Program-made: the position numbers and the translations under genes
Shown here: positions 14,949 through 20,853 of the stretch, in pieces
How the letters are laid out: each line of letters begins with the position of its first letter
Position numbering within the stretch: the first letter of the stretch is position 1
Notes under the pieces: generated by a model
Told to the model about the DNA's origin: nothing
What the model saw: the letters and a program-made list of their open reading frames with translations, nothing else
The model's database searches: none
DNA from: UMGS1474 sp050946775
GTDB lineage: Bacteria > Bacillota > Clostridia > Oscillospirales > Acutalibacteraceae
Length of the DNA: 20,853 nucleotides
Assembly: GCA_050946775.1 (NCBI GenBank)
Contig: JBMNVL010000024.1
Span: 1 to 20,853, forward strand
Direction of reading: 5' to 3'

Positions 14949-17039
14949 ATGAAAAAATTTGTATCCATCATGCTGTCGCTGGTCATGCTGTTGACCTGTC
15001 TGCCGGTGATGATCACCGCCGAGACCGGCGGCAAAGTGGGCGACTTGGACTGGACCTTTGCCGACGGGGTGTTGACCATTTCCGGTGAGGGCGATATGCC
15101 CAATTTTACCGACGGCGTCACCCCGTGGCAGGGGTACGGTTTCACCAAGCTGGTAATCGAGGAGGGTGTGACCTCTATCGGCAACGCGGCGTTTTATCAC
15201 GCCGACGATCTGCAGCAGGCTGTTCTGCCGGATTCGCTGACCCGGCTGGGACGTTCGGCATTTGCCCAATGCGGGATGTTGACCGACGTGCAAATCCCAG
15301 ATGGCGTCACGGTGATTGAAAGCGGCACTTTTCGCGTTTGCCAAAGTCTGAAAAGCATCGTCATCCCGGACGGGGTGACCACCATTGAATATTTCGCCTT
15401 CGAGAACTGCTCCGCGATGGAAAGCATCATCATTCCCGCCAGCGTGACCGCCATTCTGGAGGACATGGTGTTTGTGGACTGTGACGCGCTGACGATTTAC
15501 GGCTACACCGGCTCTTACGCCGAGGAGTACGCCGATAAAAACGGCATCCCCTTTGCGGCGCTGGACGCTGCCGACCCCGATCCCGAGCCCGGCGACGTGG
15601 ACGGCAACGGTGAGGTGACCGCCGCCGACGCGCTGATGGCGCTGCAGGCGGCGACCGGCAAGATCGAACTGGTCGGCGTACGGCAAGCCGCCGCCGACGT
15701 GGACGGCAACGGCGCCGTTTCGGCCGCCGACGCGCTGGCGATCCTCCAATTCGCCACAGGTAAGATCACCTCCTTTTCCCCCGCGTTGGATCCCGAAAAG
15801 ACGGTCACCCTGGCGGTGCCCGCGGGCAGTCCTTATGCCCGGCGCGCCGACGGCAACGGCTTCGATGCCCGGATCACCGCCGCCATGGCCGCCGCCGAAA
15901 AGGAGCTGGGGATCACCTTCGTCGCGCGGGAATACGAAAGCGGCGCGGCGATCCCGTCCGCCGATCTGGTGGTCGCGCCCATCTGGCAGCAGCGGACGCT
16001 GGTGCCTGCCGGCACCCTGCGGGATCTCAACGGCGTGAACGGGCTGGATCTGACCGCCGCCGGATGGGATCAGACGGCGCTGCGGGATATGCGGCTGTAC
16101 AGCAAAAACTTCCTGGCCGTTCCCTCCCTGACCGGGCCGAAGGAATCCGCCGGGGTGATCTACTTCAACAAGAAGCTGGCCAAACTGGTGGGTACCAACG
16201 CCGACGAGTTGTACCAACTGGTACGGGACGGCGAGTGGACCTTTGCCAAGATGTGGGAATTTTCCGCCAAGGCGCTCAGGGATATCGACGGTGTTGCGGG
16301 GATTGATTATTTGGGCAGTAGCGGCAAAGATCAGTACGGTTTCACCGGCGTGAATATGCGCCGCGGCGTGTCCCACGCCCTCTTCCGGGCATATGGCGGC
16401 GCCATGACCCGGCCCGACGGGAAGGGCGGTCTGACCTATGCGCTGGGCGACGCCGTGAGCATCGACGCTCTGACCCATATGCAAAAGTGGCTGCTGGGCG
16501 ACAAAAGCGTCTTCAACGCCGACATGGGCGGCAACAATCCGGCGATCGGCGTCGAGATCTTCAAGGACGGCCGGGCGCTTTTCCTCGGCTGGTCGGCGGA
16601 CAAAGCGGAGACCTTCGCCGATATGAGTGACGACTGGGGCATTCTCCCCTATCCCAAGGGCCGCGTCGGCAGCGGCGATTACACCGCTACCGTCGACTGG
16701 AGCGTGCAGGGCTTTTGCATTCCCAAACAGACCGACGGCGCCGCGCTGGAGCGGGCGGTGGCCGCGTTGAATACGCTGGCCGTCAAATTGGAAGCCCAGC
16801 GCGTCGATCGCGCGGCGCAGTGCGCCGATCTGTTTGACGGGCAAACGCCCGCCATGCTGGCCATCGCCGCCCAGGCGGCGTCGATCGGCGGCGAGCAATT
16901 CGCCGATCTGGGTGCCGGCGGGATGGCGACGGTACAATACCTATTCGACGATATCACCCGCGATCCGGCGACGCGCGTCGCCAACGTGGAAGAGGAAGCG
17001 ATCCAACGGCTGAATACCTATTTGAACGCGGTAAAATAA
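14949..17039 (+). CDS. Exported LRR - dockerin - sugar-binding protein fusion
   Basis: This gene encodes 696 residues. ATG at 14949 follows CGGAGGAG. A signal peptide (1-25, cleavage after ITA) leads into BspA-like leucine-rich repeats (about 27-195) with repeated L-x-x-I/V-x-I-P-x-x-V-T-x-I units. A type I dockerin follows (about 214-272) with two calcium-binding loops: D216-V-D-G-N-G-x-V-T-A-A-D227 and D250-V-D-G-N-G-x-V-S-A-A-D261. Residues about 280-696 are an ABC solute-binding domain of the sugar type, with SAGVIYFNKKLAKLVG, a WTFAKMWEFSAKAL helix and DDWGILPYPKGR. The lipid anchor expected for a Gram-positive binding protein is absent: LLTC in the signal peptide has Thr before Cys and is not a good lipobox. 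It probably binds a glycan outside the cell, with the dockerin or repeats attaching it to a partner. The sugar permeases at 3182-5038 lack a visible binding protein, but a link is only inference. The domain order is the odd feature. Confidence 0.88.
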   Translation: MKKFVSIMLSLVMLLTCLPVMITAETGGKVGDLDWTFADGVLTISGEGDMPNFTDGVTPWQGYGFTKLVIEEGVTSIGNAAFYHADDLQQAVLPDSLTRLGRSAFAQCGMLTDVQIPDGVTVIESGTFRVCQSLKSIVIPDGVTTIEYFAFENCSAMESIIIPASVTAILEDMVFVDCDALTIYGYTGSYAEEYADKNGIPFAALDAADPDPEPGDVDGNGEVTAADALMALQAATGKIELVGVRQAAADVDGNGAVSAADALAILQFATGKITSFSPALDPEKTVTLAVPAGSPYARRADGNGFDARITAAMAAAEKELGITFVAREYESGAAIPSADLVVAPIWQQRTLVPAGTLRDLNGVNGLDLTAAGWDQTALRDMRLYSKNFLAVPSLTGPKESAGVIYFNKKLAKLVGTNADELYQLVRDGEWTFAKMWEFSAKALRDIDGVAGIDYLGSSGKDQYGFTGVNMRRGVSHALFRAYGGAMTRPDGKGGLTYALGDAVSIDALTHMQKWLLGDKSVFNADMGGNNPAIGVEIFKDGRALFLGWSADKAETFADMSDDWGILPYPKGRVGSGDYTATVDWSVQGFCIPKQTDGAALERAVAALNTLAVKLEAQRVDRAAQCADLFDGQTPAMLAIAAQAASIGGEQFADLGAGGMATVQYLFDDITRDPATRVANVEEEAIQRLNTYLNAVK

Positions 17040-17046
17040 CCTGTCC

Positions 17047-17081
17047 AAAAGCGTCCCGACCGTTGTCGGGACGCTTTTTTT
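17047..17081 (+). terminator. Terminator of the LRR-dockerin-binding protein gene
   Basis: GCGTCCCGAC pairs perfectly with GTCGGGACGC around CGTT, preceded by four A and followed by seven T. It starts eight bases after the stop codon. Confidence 0.93.
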
Positions 17082-17101
17082 ACATTTTTTCGTCTTTCCT
17101 C

Positions 17102-17130
17102 TTTACGGCAGGAAAATTTTGGTGTATAAT
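17102..17130 (+). promoter_or_regulatory. Promoter of the aldolase gene
   Basis: TTTACG (17102-17107), a 17-base spacer, and a perfect TATAAT (17125-17130). The expected start near 17137 gives a short AT-rich leader before the AGGAGG site at 17159. Confidence 0.75.
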
Positions 17131-17170
17131 ACTTTCCGTTAGATTTTTAACAACTTTAGGAGGTCGTATT

Positions 17171-18106
17171 ATGCCATTGGTCAACACCAAGGAAATGTTC
17201 CAAAAAGCCTACGAGGGCGGCTACGCCATCGGCGCGTTCAACGTCAACAACATGGAGATCATGCAGGGCATCGTCGAGGCCTGCAAGCAGCTGAATTCCC
17301 CGGTCATCCTGCAGGTGTCCGGCTCGGCCCGCAAATACGCCCATCACGGCTATCTGTACCACATGGTGCAGGCCGCCGTCGAGGAAACCGGCCTGCCCAT
17401 CGCCCTGCATCTCGACCACGGCTCCAGCTTTGAGCTGTGCAAGGATTGCATCGACGGCGGGTTTACCTCGGTGATGATCGACGGATCGCATCTCGATTAT
17501 GAAGAAAACGTCGCCGTGACCAAAAAGGTCGTGGAATACGCCCACGCCCGCGGCGTTACCGTCGAAGGCGAGCTGGGTCAGCTGGCCGGCATCGAGGACG
17601 AGGTCAGCGTGGAGGCCGACAAGGCCAACTACACCGATCCCGATCAGGTGCAGGATTTCGTCACCCGCACCGGCGTGGATTCGCTGGCCATCGCCATCGG
17701 CACCAGCCACGGCGCTTTCAAATTCAAGCCCGGCCAGAAACCCCAGCTGCGGTTTGACATCCTGCAGGAGGTCATGGATTGCCTGCCCGGCTACCCGATC
17801 GTGCTGCACGGTGCGTCCTCGGTGATGCCGGAATACGTCGCCATGGTCAACCAGAACGGCGGCCAGATGGCCGACGCCATCGGCATCCCGGAGGATATGC
17901 TCCGCCAAGCCGCGTCGATGGCGGTCTGCAAGATCAACGTCGACTCCGACCTGCGACTGGCGATGACCGCCGGCGTGCGCAAGCATCTGGCGGAGAATCC
18001 CACCCATTTCGATCCCCGCCAGTATCTCGGCGAGGGCCGCGACAACATCACCGCCGTGGTCAAGCACAAGATCGAAAAAGTGCTGGGCAGCGTCGACAAG
18101 GCATAA
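17171..18106 (+). CDS. fba: Class II fructose-bisphosphate aldolase
   Basis: This gene encodes 311 residues, the usual length for clostridial class II aldolases. It cleaves fructose 1,6-bisphosphate to dihydroxyacetone phosphate and glyceraldehyde 3-phosphate in the cytoplasm. ATG at 17171 follows AGGAGG; the frame is open further upstream, but that part contains the promoter. Visible active-site elements are the HLDHG motif with catalytic Asp82 and zinc ligand His83, Glu135 in VEGELG, His183 in GTSHG (with the phosphate-binding GxxHG loop), and His216 in VLHGASS. NVDSDLR near residues 257-263 is the substrate-phosphate segment. It is a one-gene unit with its own promoter and terminator, unrelated in regulation to the glycosidase genes as far as can be seen, but it feeds on their products. 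Confidence 0.97.
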   Translation: MPLVNTKEMFQKAYEGGYAIGAFNVNNMEIMQGIVEACKQLNSPVILQVSGSARKYAHHGYLYHMVQAAVEETGLPIALHLDHGSSFELCKDCIDGGFTSVMIDGSHLDYEENVAVTKKVVEYAHARGVTVEGELGQLAGIEDEVSVEADKANYTDPDQVQDFVTRTGVDSLAIAIGTSHGAFKFKPGQKPQLRFDILQEVMDCLPGYPIVLHGASSVMPEYVAMVNQNGGQMADAIGIPEDMLRQAASMAVCKINVDSDLRLAMTAGVRKHLAENPTHFDPRQYLGEGRDNITAVVKHKIEKVLGSVDKA

Positions 18107-18120
18107 GCAACCGAATAACC

Positions 18121-18153
18121 AAAAGCCCCTGCCGCGCGGCAGGGGCTTTGTTT
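18121..18153 (+). terminator. Terminator of the aldolase gene
   Basis: GCCCCTGCC pairs perfectly with GGCAGGGGC around GCGC, preceded by four A and followed by TTTGTTT. It starts 14 bases after the stop codon. Confidence 0.92.
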
Positions 18154-18172
18154 ATGAAAATGTGTGGGGTAC

Positions 18173-18417
18173 GGATGCCTCCCTCTGACGAGGGAGGTGG
18201 ATTTCGCCGCAAGGCGAAAGACGGAGGGAGAGAGGGGCGCGCCGCTATTCTCGTTATCTCTCCCTCAGTCAGCTTCGCTCGACAGCTCAGGCCCACTTGC
18301 GGTGCCCGGCTGAGGTGTGGCGCTATCGCGCTCACCGATCGCCGGCCGCGGCGCCAGCTTTTTGCTCGCTGCTTCCGCCCCCGGCGGCGCTCGCAAACGC
18401 TGCCCGTCAGAGGGAGC
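18173..18417. repeat. Modular intergenic repeat block B
   Basis: This block is the counterpart of block A at 10363-10610. It holds the segment 18195-18270 (reverse complement of 10479-10553), the 49-base segment 18296-18344 (same orientation as 10562-10610, two mismatches) and the 17-base segment 18385-18401 (same as 10363-10379), here in a different order. GCTTCGCTCGACAG at 18273-18286 matches the fragment near 5168. It has no coding content. Confidence 0.7.
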
Positions 18418-18435
18418 CCATTATATTTTCGTTTT

Positions 18436-18523
18436 TAGATTCTTCGGGCTACCGCCCTCAGAATGACACCGCTTTAAGATGCGCTGTCATCCTGAGCCGT
18501 TTACGGCGAAGGATCTTTTTTGC
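18436..18523. repeat. Palindromic dispersed element, copy 2 (inverted)
   Basis: Arms beginning AGATTCTTCGGGC and GCCCTCAGAATGACA face TGTCATCCTGAG and GGCGAAGGATCTTTT, the reverse orientation of the element at 10619-10711. It lies 29 bases beyond the stop of the minus-strand hydrolase gene. Confidence 0.7.
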
Positions 18524-18552
18524 TTCATCCCACAGGCGGATGATATGGGCCT

Positions 18553-19698
18553 CTACTCTCCCAGGCAGGCGTAGACGGTGTTGCGCACGGTGCCGTGCCA
18601 ATTCCACCAAGGGGAATTGTCCTGCTGGATATAGAAAATCGACACCTCGGCGGCAGGATCGCAGACCCAATAGCAGCCCAGCATCCCGTCCCAGCCGAAC
18701 TCGCCGTTTTGGCTGAGAGAATTGTTCCGCTCCCGGTCGAGCAGGGTGCGCACCCCCAGTCCGTAGCCGTAGCCCATCTTGCTCCAGCCGCCCATCGACT
18801 CAAAATCCGGTTGGGAGCGCTCGTCCGTCTGATTCTGGCGCAGCAGCTCCACCATCCCGGGCGACAAAATTCTCGCGCCGTTGGGGGCGGTGCCGAAATT
18901 GGTCAGGGTCTCCACCAGCAGGATATAATCCGCCAGGGTCGAGGTCAACCCGCCGCCGCCGCTTTCGTATTCCGGGCCAAAGCCCATATTCATCCCGTTG
19001 AAAAGCACCGTCCGGTCGCTTTTGCCGGTGGCGGCGTTAAACCCGTAGTATTCCGGCGCCAGCCGGTCCAGCTTTTCCTCCGGCACGACGAAGCAGGTGT
19101 CCTTCATCCCGATGGGCTCGAACAGGCGGGTTTGCAGGTACTCCCCGAACCGCATCCCCGACACCTCCTCAATCAGGGCACCCAGCACGTCGTGGCACAT
19201 GCTGTAGCGAAACCGGGTGCCCGGCTCAAACGCCAGCGGGGTAGCGGCAATGGCGCGGATCATGGCGCGGGTGGGACACCGCCCGCCGGTCGCTTCACGC
19301 GCCGCCTGCAGCTGGGGAGTATCGGTATCGTAGGTCAATCCCGCCTGCATCGAGAAAAGATGCCGCACCAGGATGGGATTTTCCGCCGGGCGAACGGCGT
19401 CGCCGTCGACGACGGTGGGGTGGGCAAATTCCGGCAGATAGTCGGAAAGCGGCGCGTCGAGATCGAGTTTGCCGGCGTCGACCAGCTGCAGCCCGGCGGT
19501 CACGGTGGCTGCCTTGCTGGCGGAATACAGGTGCACCAGGGTGTCCCGGCGCATCGGCCGCCCCTTTTCCACGTCGGCAAAGCCGAAGCATTCCTCGTAG
19601 ACCGGGCGGTGGTGATGATAGACGGCGATGGCGGTCAGCGGCAGGTTTTTCTCCCGGTAAAACGAGCCGAGATACCGGCGCAGCGGTTCAAAATTCAT
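18553..19698 (-). CDS. Serine hydrolase of the beta-lactamase/EstB type
   Basis: This gene encodes 381 residues. The ATG at 19698 is chosen because AGGGG lies 8 bases before it; the upstream GTG at 19707 overlaps that site. The protein has the class C beta-lactamase/penicillin-binding fold. The SxxK motif is Ser59-Ala-Ser-Lys62 in HLYSASKA, with the AGKLDLDAPLSDYLPEF segment that follows it in this family. The second motif is Tyr165-Ser-Met167, where Tyr-x-Asn is usual, so the third residue is unusual. LFEPIGMKDTCF is typical. The third motif is probably GWDG near residues 335-340, in place of the Lys/His-Thr-Gly of beta-lactamases, which favours an esterase or peptidase over antibiotic hydrolysis. 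There is no signal peptide, so it is likely cytoplasmic. Substrate unknown. It is a single minus-strand gene between the aldolase and ribosomal protein genes. Confidence 0.9.
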   Translation of the reverse strand: MNFEPLRRYLGSFYREKNLPLTAIAVYHHHRPVYEECFGFADVEKGRPMRRDTLVHLYSASKAATVTAGLQLVDAGKLDLDAPLSDYLPEFAHPTVVDGDAVRPAENPILVRHLFSMQAGLTYDTDTPQLQAAREATGGRCPTRAMIRAIAATPLAFEPGTRFRYSMCHDVLGALIEEVSGMRFGEYLQTRLFEPIGMKDTCFVVPEEKLDRLAPEYYGFNAATGKSDRTVLFNGMNMGFGPEYESGGGGLTSTLADYILLVETLTNFGTAPNGARILSPGMVELLRQNQTDERSQPDFESMGGWSKMGYGYGLGVRTLLDRERNNSLSQNGEFGWDGMLGCYWVCDPAAEVSIFYIQQDNSPWWNWHGTVRNTVYACLGE

Positions 19699-19721
19699 AC
19701 GGTACACCCCTTTCGTCCCCT

Positions 19722-19750
19722 ATCATACCACCTTTTTCCCCGTTTTGAAA
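19722..19750 (-). promoter_or_regulatory. Possible promoter of the serine hydrolase gene
   Basis: Read on the minus strand: TTTCAA, a 17-base spacer, then TATGAT (19727-19722), about 25 bases before the ATG at 19698. The -10 box is good and the -35 box is weak. The upstream DNA is purine-rich on the plus strand, with AACGAGAAAAC at 19756-19766 repeated at 19774-19784. Confidence 0.4.
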
Positions 19751-19806
19751 CGGCAAACGAGAAAACGAGCAAAAACGAGAAAACAAGAGAGAAATAAAGA
19801 GAATAC

Positions 19807-19829
19807 CGGATGTAAATTAAAAAATCCGG
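19807..19829. promoter_or_regulatory. Inverted repeat upstream of the rplM promoter
   Basis: CCGGAT and ATCCGG arms are separated by an AT-rich loop of about 12 bases, just upstream of the -35 box at 19840. It could be a protein-binding site or a weak hairpin separating the divergent units; nothing more can be said. Confidence 0.3.
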
Positions 19830-19839
19830 GAATGGGGTA

Positions 19840-19868
19840 TTGACAAGCCGAAAAGGTTGTGGTATCAT
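19840..19868 (+). promoter_or_regulatory. Promoter of rplM-rpsI
   Basis: TTGACA (19840-19845), a 17-base spacer, and TATCAT (19863-19868, one mismatch). It gives a leader of about 58 bases before the rplM start. Confidence 0.8.
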
Positions 19869-19874
19869 CGTCTG

Positions 19875-19930
19875 CGTGCTGAAAAAAGGGCGGCGGTTTG
19901 GCGCCGTTCCCCACCAACAAGGAGGTATTT
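19875..19930 (+). promoter_or_regulatory. Possible L13 autoregulatory leader
   Basis: The leader contains a hairpin of about seven pairs (GGGCGGC at 19888-19894 with GCCGTTC at 19903-19909, two of them G-U) shortly before the ribosome binding site AAGGAGG. Firmicutes rplM genes often carry a known short L13 leader element in this position. Whether this one matches it needs a covariance-model search. Confidence 0.35.
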
Positions 19931-19933
19931 ATG

Positions 19934-20362
19934 ATGTCCACTTACATGGCAAAAGCCGGTCAGGTCGACCGCAAATGGTATGTCATCGATGCCGCCGGTA
20001 AACCCCTTGGCCGGGTCGCGGCTCAGGCGGCTGTTTTGCTTCGCGGCAAACACAAGCCCGAGTTCACCCCCCATGTGGATTGCGGCGATCACGTGATCAT
20101 CGTCAACTGCGCGCAGGCGGTTCTCACCGGCAACAAGCTGGAGAAGAAGACCTGGTACCATCATTCGGGATGGATCGGCGGTCTGAAGGCGATCAAGTAC
20201 AAAACGCTGATGGCGCAGCGCCCCGAAAAGGCCATGAGCCTGGCGGTCAACGGGATGATCCCCGACACCACCATCGGTCGCGCCGCCCGTACCCGTCTGC
20301 GGGTCTATGCCGGCGCGGAGCATCCCCACGCCGCCCAGAAGCCCGAAGCGTTTGAACTGTAA
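19934..20362 (+). CDS. rplM: 50S ribosomal protein L13
   Basis: This gene encodes 142 residues, the standard length for L13, an early-assembling protein of the large subunit that contacts 23S rRNA. Two ATGs are adjacent (19931 and 19934). I prefer 19934, because it gives the usual MSTYMAKAG start and an 8-base spacing to GGAGG; 19931 would add one Met. Diagnostic segments are RKWYVIDAAGKPLGRVA, LRGKHKPEFTPHVDCGDHV, LTGNKLEKKTWYHHSGWIGG and the closing LRVYAGAEHPHAAQKP. The gene is 19 bases before rpsI, the classical pair, in one operon from the promoter at 19840. Confidence 0.97.
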   Translation: MSTYMAKAGQVDRKWYVIDAAGKPLGRVAAQAAVLLRGKHKPEFTPHVDCGDHVIIVNCAQAVLTGNKLEKKTWYHHSGWIGGLKAIKYKTLMAQRPEKAMSLAVNGMIPDTTIGRAARTRLRVYAGAEHPHAAQKPEAFEL

Positions 20363-20381
20363 GGAAGGAGGCTGTTCTTAG

Positions 20382-20786
20382 ATGGATTACAATGCGAGAC
20401 CTTATTTTTACGGCACCGGCCGTCGTAAGAAATCCGTTGCCCGGGTGCGGCTGTACAACGGCACCGGCAAGGTGACGGTCAACGGCCGTGATATCGACGA
20501 TTATTTCGGTCTGGAAACCTTGAAGCTCATCGTGCGTCAGCCTCTGGCTTTGACCGGCACGACCGGGAAATTCGACATCGAGTGCCGGGTCGCCGGCGGC
20601 GGCGTTACCGGCCAGGCCGGCGCCATCCGTCACGGCGTGGCGCGCGCCCTGCTGCAGTACAATTCCGACGAGCTGCGCCCGGCGCTGAAGAAAGCGGGCT
20701 TCTTGACCCGCGATCCGCGCATGAAAGAGCGCAAGAAGTACGGTCTCAAGGCAGCCCGTCGCGCACCTCAGTTCAGCAAGAGATAA
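20382..20786 (+). CDS. rpsI: 30S ribosomal protein S9
   Basis: This gene encodes 134 residues of small-subunit protein S9, whose carboxy-terminal tail reaches the P-site tRNA. ATG at 20382 follows AAGGAGG. Diagnostic segments are YGTGRRKKSVARVRLYNGTG, then KVTVNGRDIDDYFG, the signature GGGVTGQAGAIRHGVARALL, and the basic tail KKYGLKAARRAPQFSKR with the conserved final SKR. It is the second gene of the rplM-rpsI operon and is followed by a strong terminator. Confidence 0.98.
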   Translation: MDYNARPYFYGTGRRKKSVARVRLYNGTGKVTVNGRDIDDYFGLETLKLIVRQPLALTGTTGKFDIECRVAGGGVTGQAGAIRHGVARALLQYNSDELRPALKKAGFLTRDPRMKERKKYGLKAARRAPQFSKR

Positions 20787-20816
20787 TCTGCTGTTCAAAC
20801 CGTATCAAAATGGTTC

Positions 20817-20852
20817 AAAAACCCCGGAAAATCAAGGTTTTCCGGGGTTTTT
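20817..20852 (+). terminator. Terminator of rplM-rpsI
   Basis: CCCCGGAAAA pairs perfectly with TTTTCCGGGG around TCAAGG, flanked by five A and five T. It starts 31 bases after the rpsI stop. Confidence 0.92.
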
Positions 20853-20853
20853 C

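Noticed and set aside
14949..15010. LLTC in the signal peptide as a lipobox
   Set aside because: Thr directly before Cys is atypical (Gly, Ala or Ser expected) and the hydrophobic stretch continues past it to a signal-peptidase I-like ITA site.
18526..18542. Hairpin CATCC/GGATG as terminator of the minus-strand hydrolase
   Set aside because: The stem is only five pairs and no T-run follows on the minus strand.
1..20853. CRISPR array, tRNA, rRNA, transposase or prophage structural genes
   Set aside because: I saw no regularly spaced repeats, no tRNA or rRNA sequence, and no protein with transposase or phage motifs in either strand.

Overview
The window looks like a chromosomal segment of a high-GC, gut-type Clostridia bacterium (Oscillospirales/Ruminococcaceae-like). 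This is inferred from strong AGGAGG ribosome binding sites, a clostridial-type class II fructose-bisphosphate aldolase, sugar ABC permeases, a BspA-like leucine-rich-repeat plus dockerin protein, and intergenic palindromic repeats of the kind I associate with genomes of this group. No species can be named from the sequence alone.

Layout. (1) 1-5084: end of a sugar-uptake operon, with a YIP1-family membrane protein (partial), a secreted DUF5696 protein and two carbohydrate ABC permeases, closed by a strong terminator. No ATPase or dedicated binding protein is visible there. (2) 5085-6234: a repeat-bearing intergenic stretch, then a minus-strand zinc-ribbon/DUF4870-like membrane protein whose consensus promoter diverges from the promoter of the next gene. 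(3) 6235-12914: two cytoplasmic-looking glycoside hydrolases, a very long GH2 enzyme and a GH3 beta-xylosidase/beta-glucosidase-like enzyme, separated by a terminator and a block of mobile-looking repeats. (4) 13134-14948: a locally AT-richer patch with a small XRE-type regulator, an operator-like inverted repeat around a divergent promoter, a second promoter, a short leader-peptide-like ORF, and two small exported proteins of unknown function. (5) 14949-17039: an exported protein that joins BspA-like leucine-rich repeats, a two-repeat dockerin and a complete-looking sugar-binding (ABC solute-binding) domain. (6) 17102-20852: housekeeping genes (class II aldolase, rplM-rpsI), with a minus-strand serine hydrolase and another repeat block between them.

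How it may fit together (inference): glycans are bound and processed outside the cell (LRR-dockerin-binding protein, DUF5696 protein), oligosaccharides enter through the permease pair energised by an ATPase encoded elsewhere, and the GH2 and GH3 enzymes release monosaccharides inside, which reach glycolysis through the aldolase. The most unusual protein is the LRR-dockerin-solute-binding fusion. The most unusual DNA is the set of modular intergenic repeats whose parts are shuffled and inverted between copies, and the multi-site operator beside the XRE regulator.
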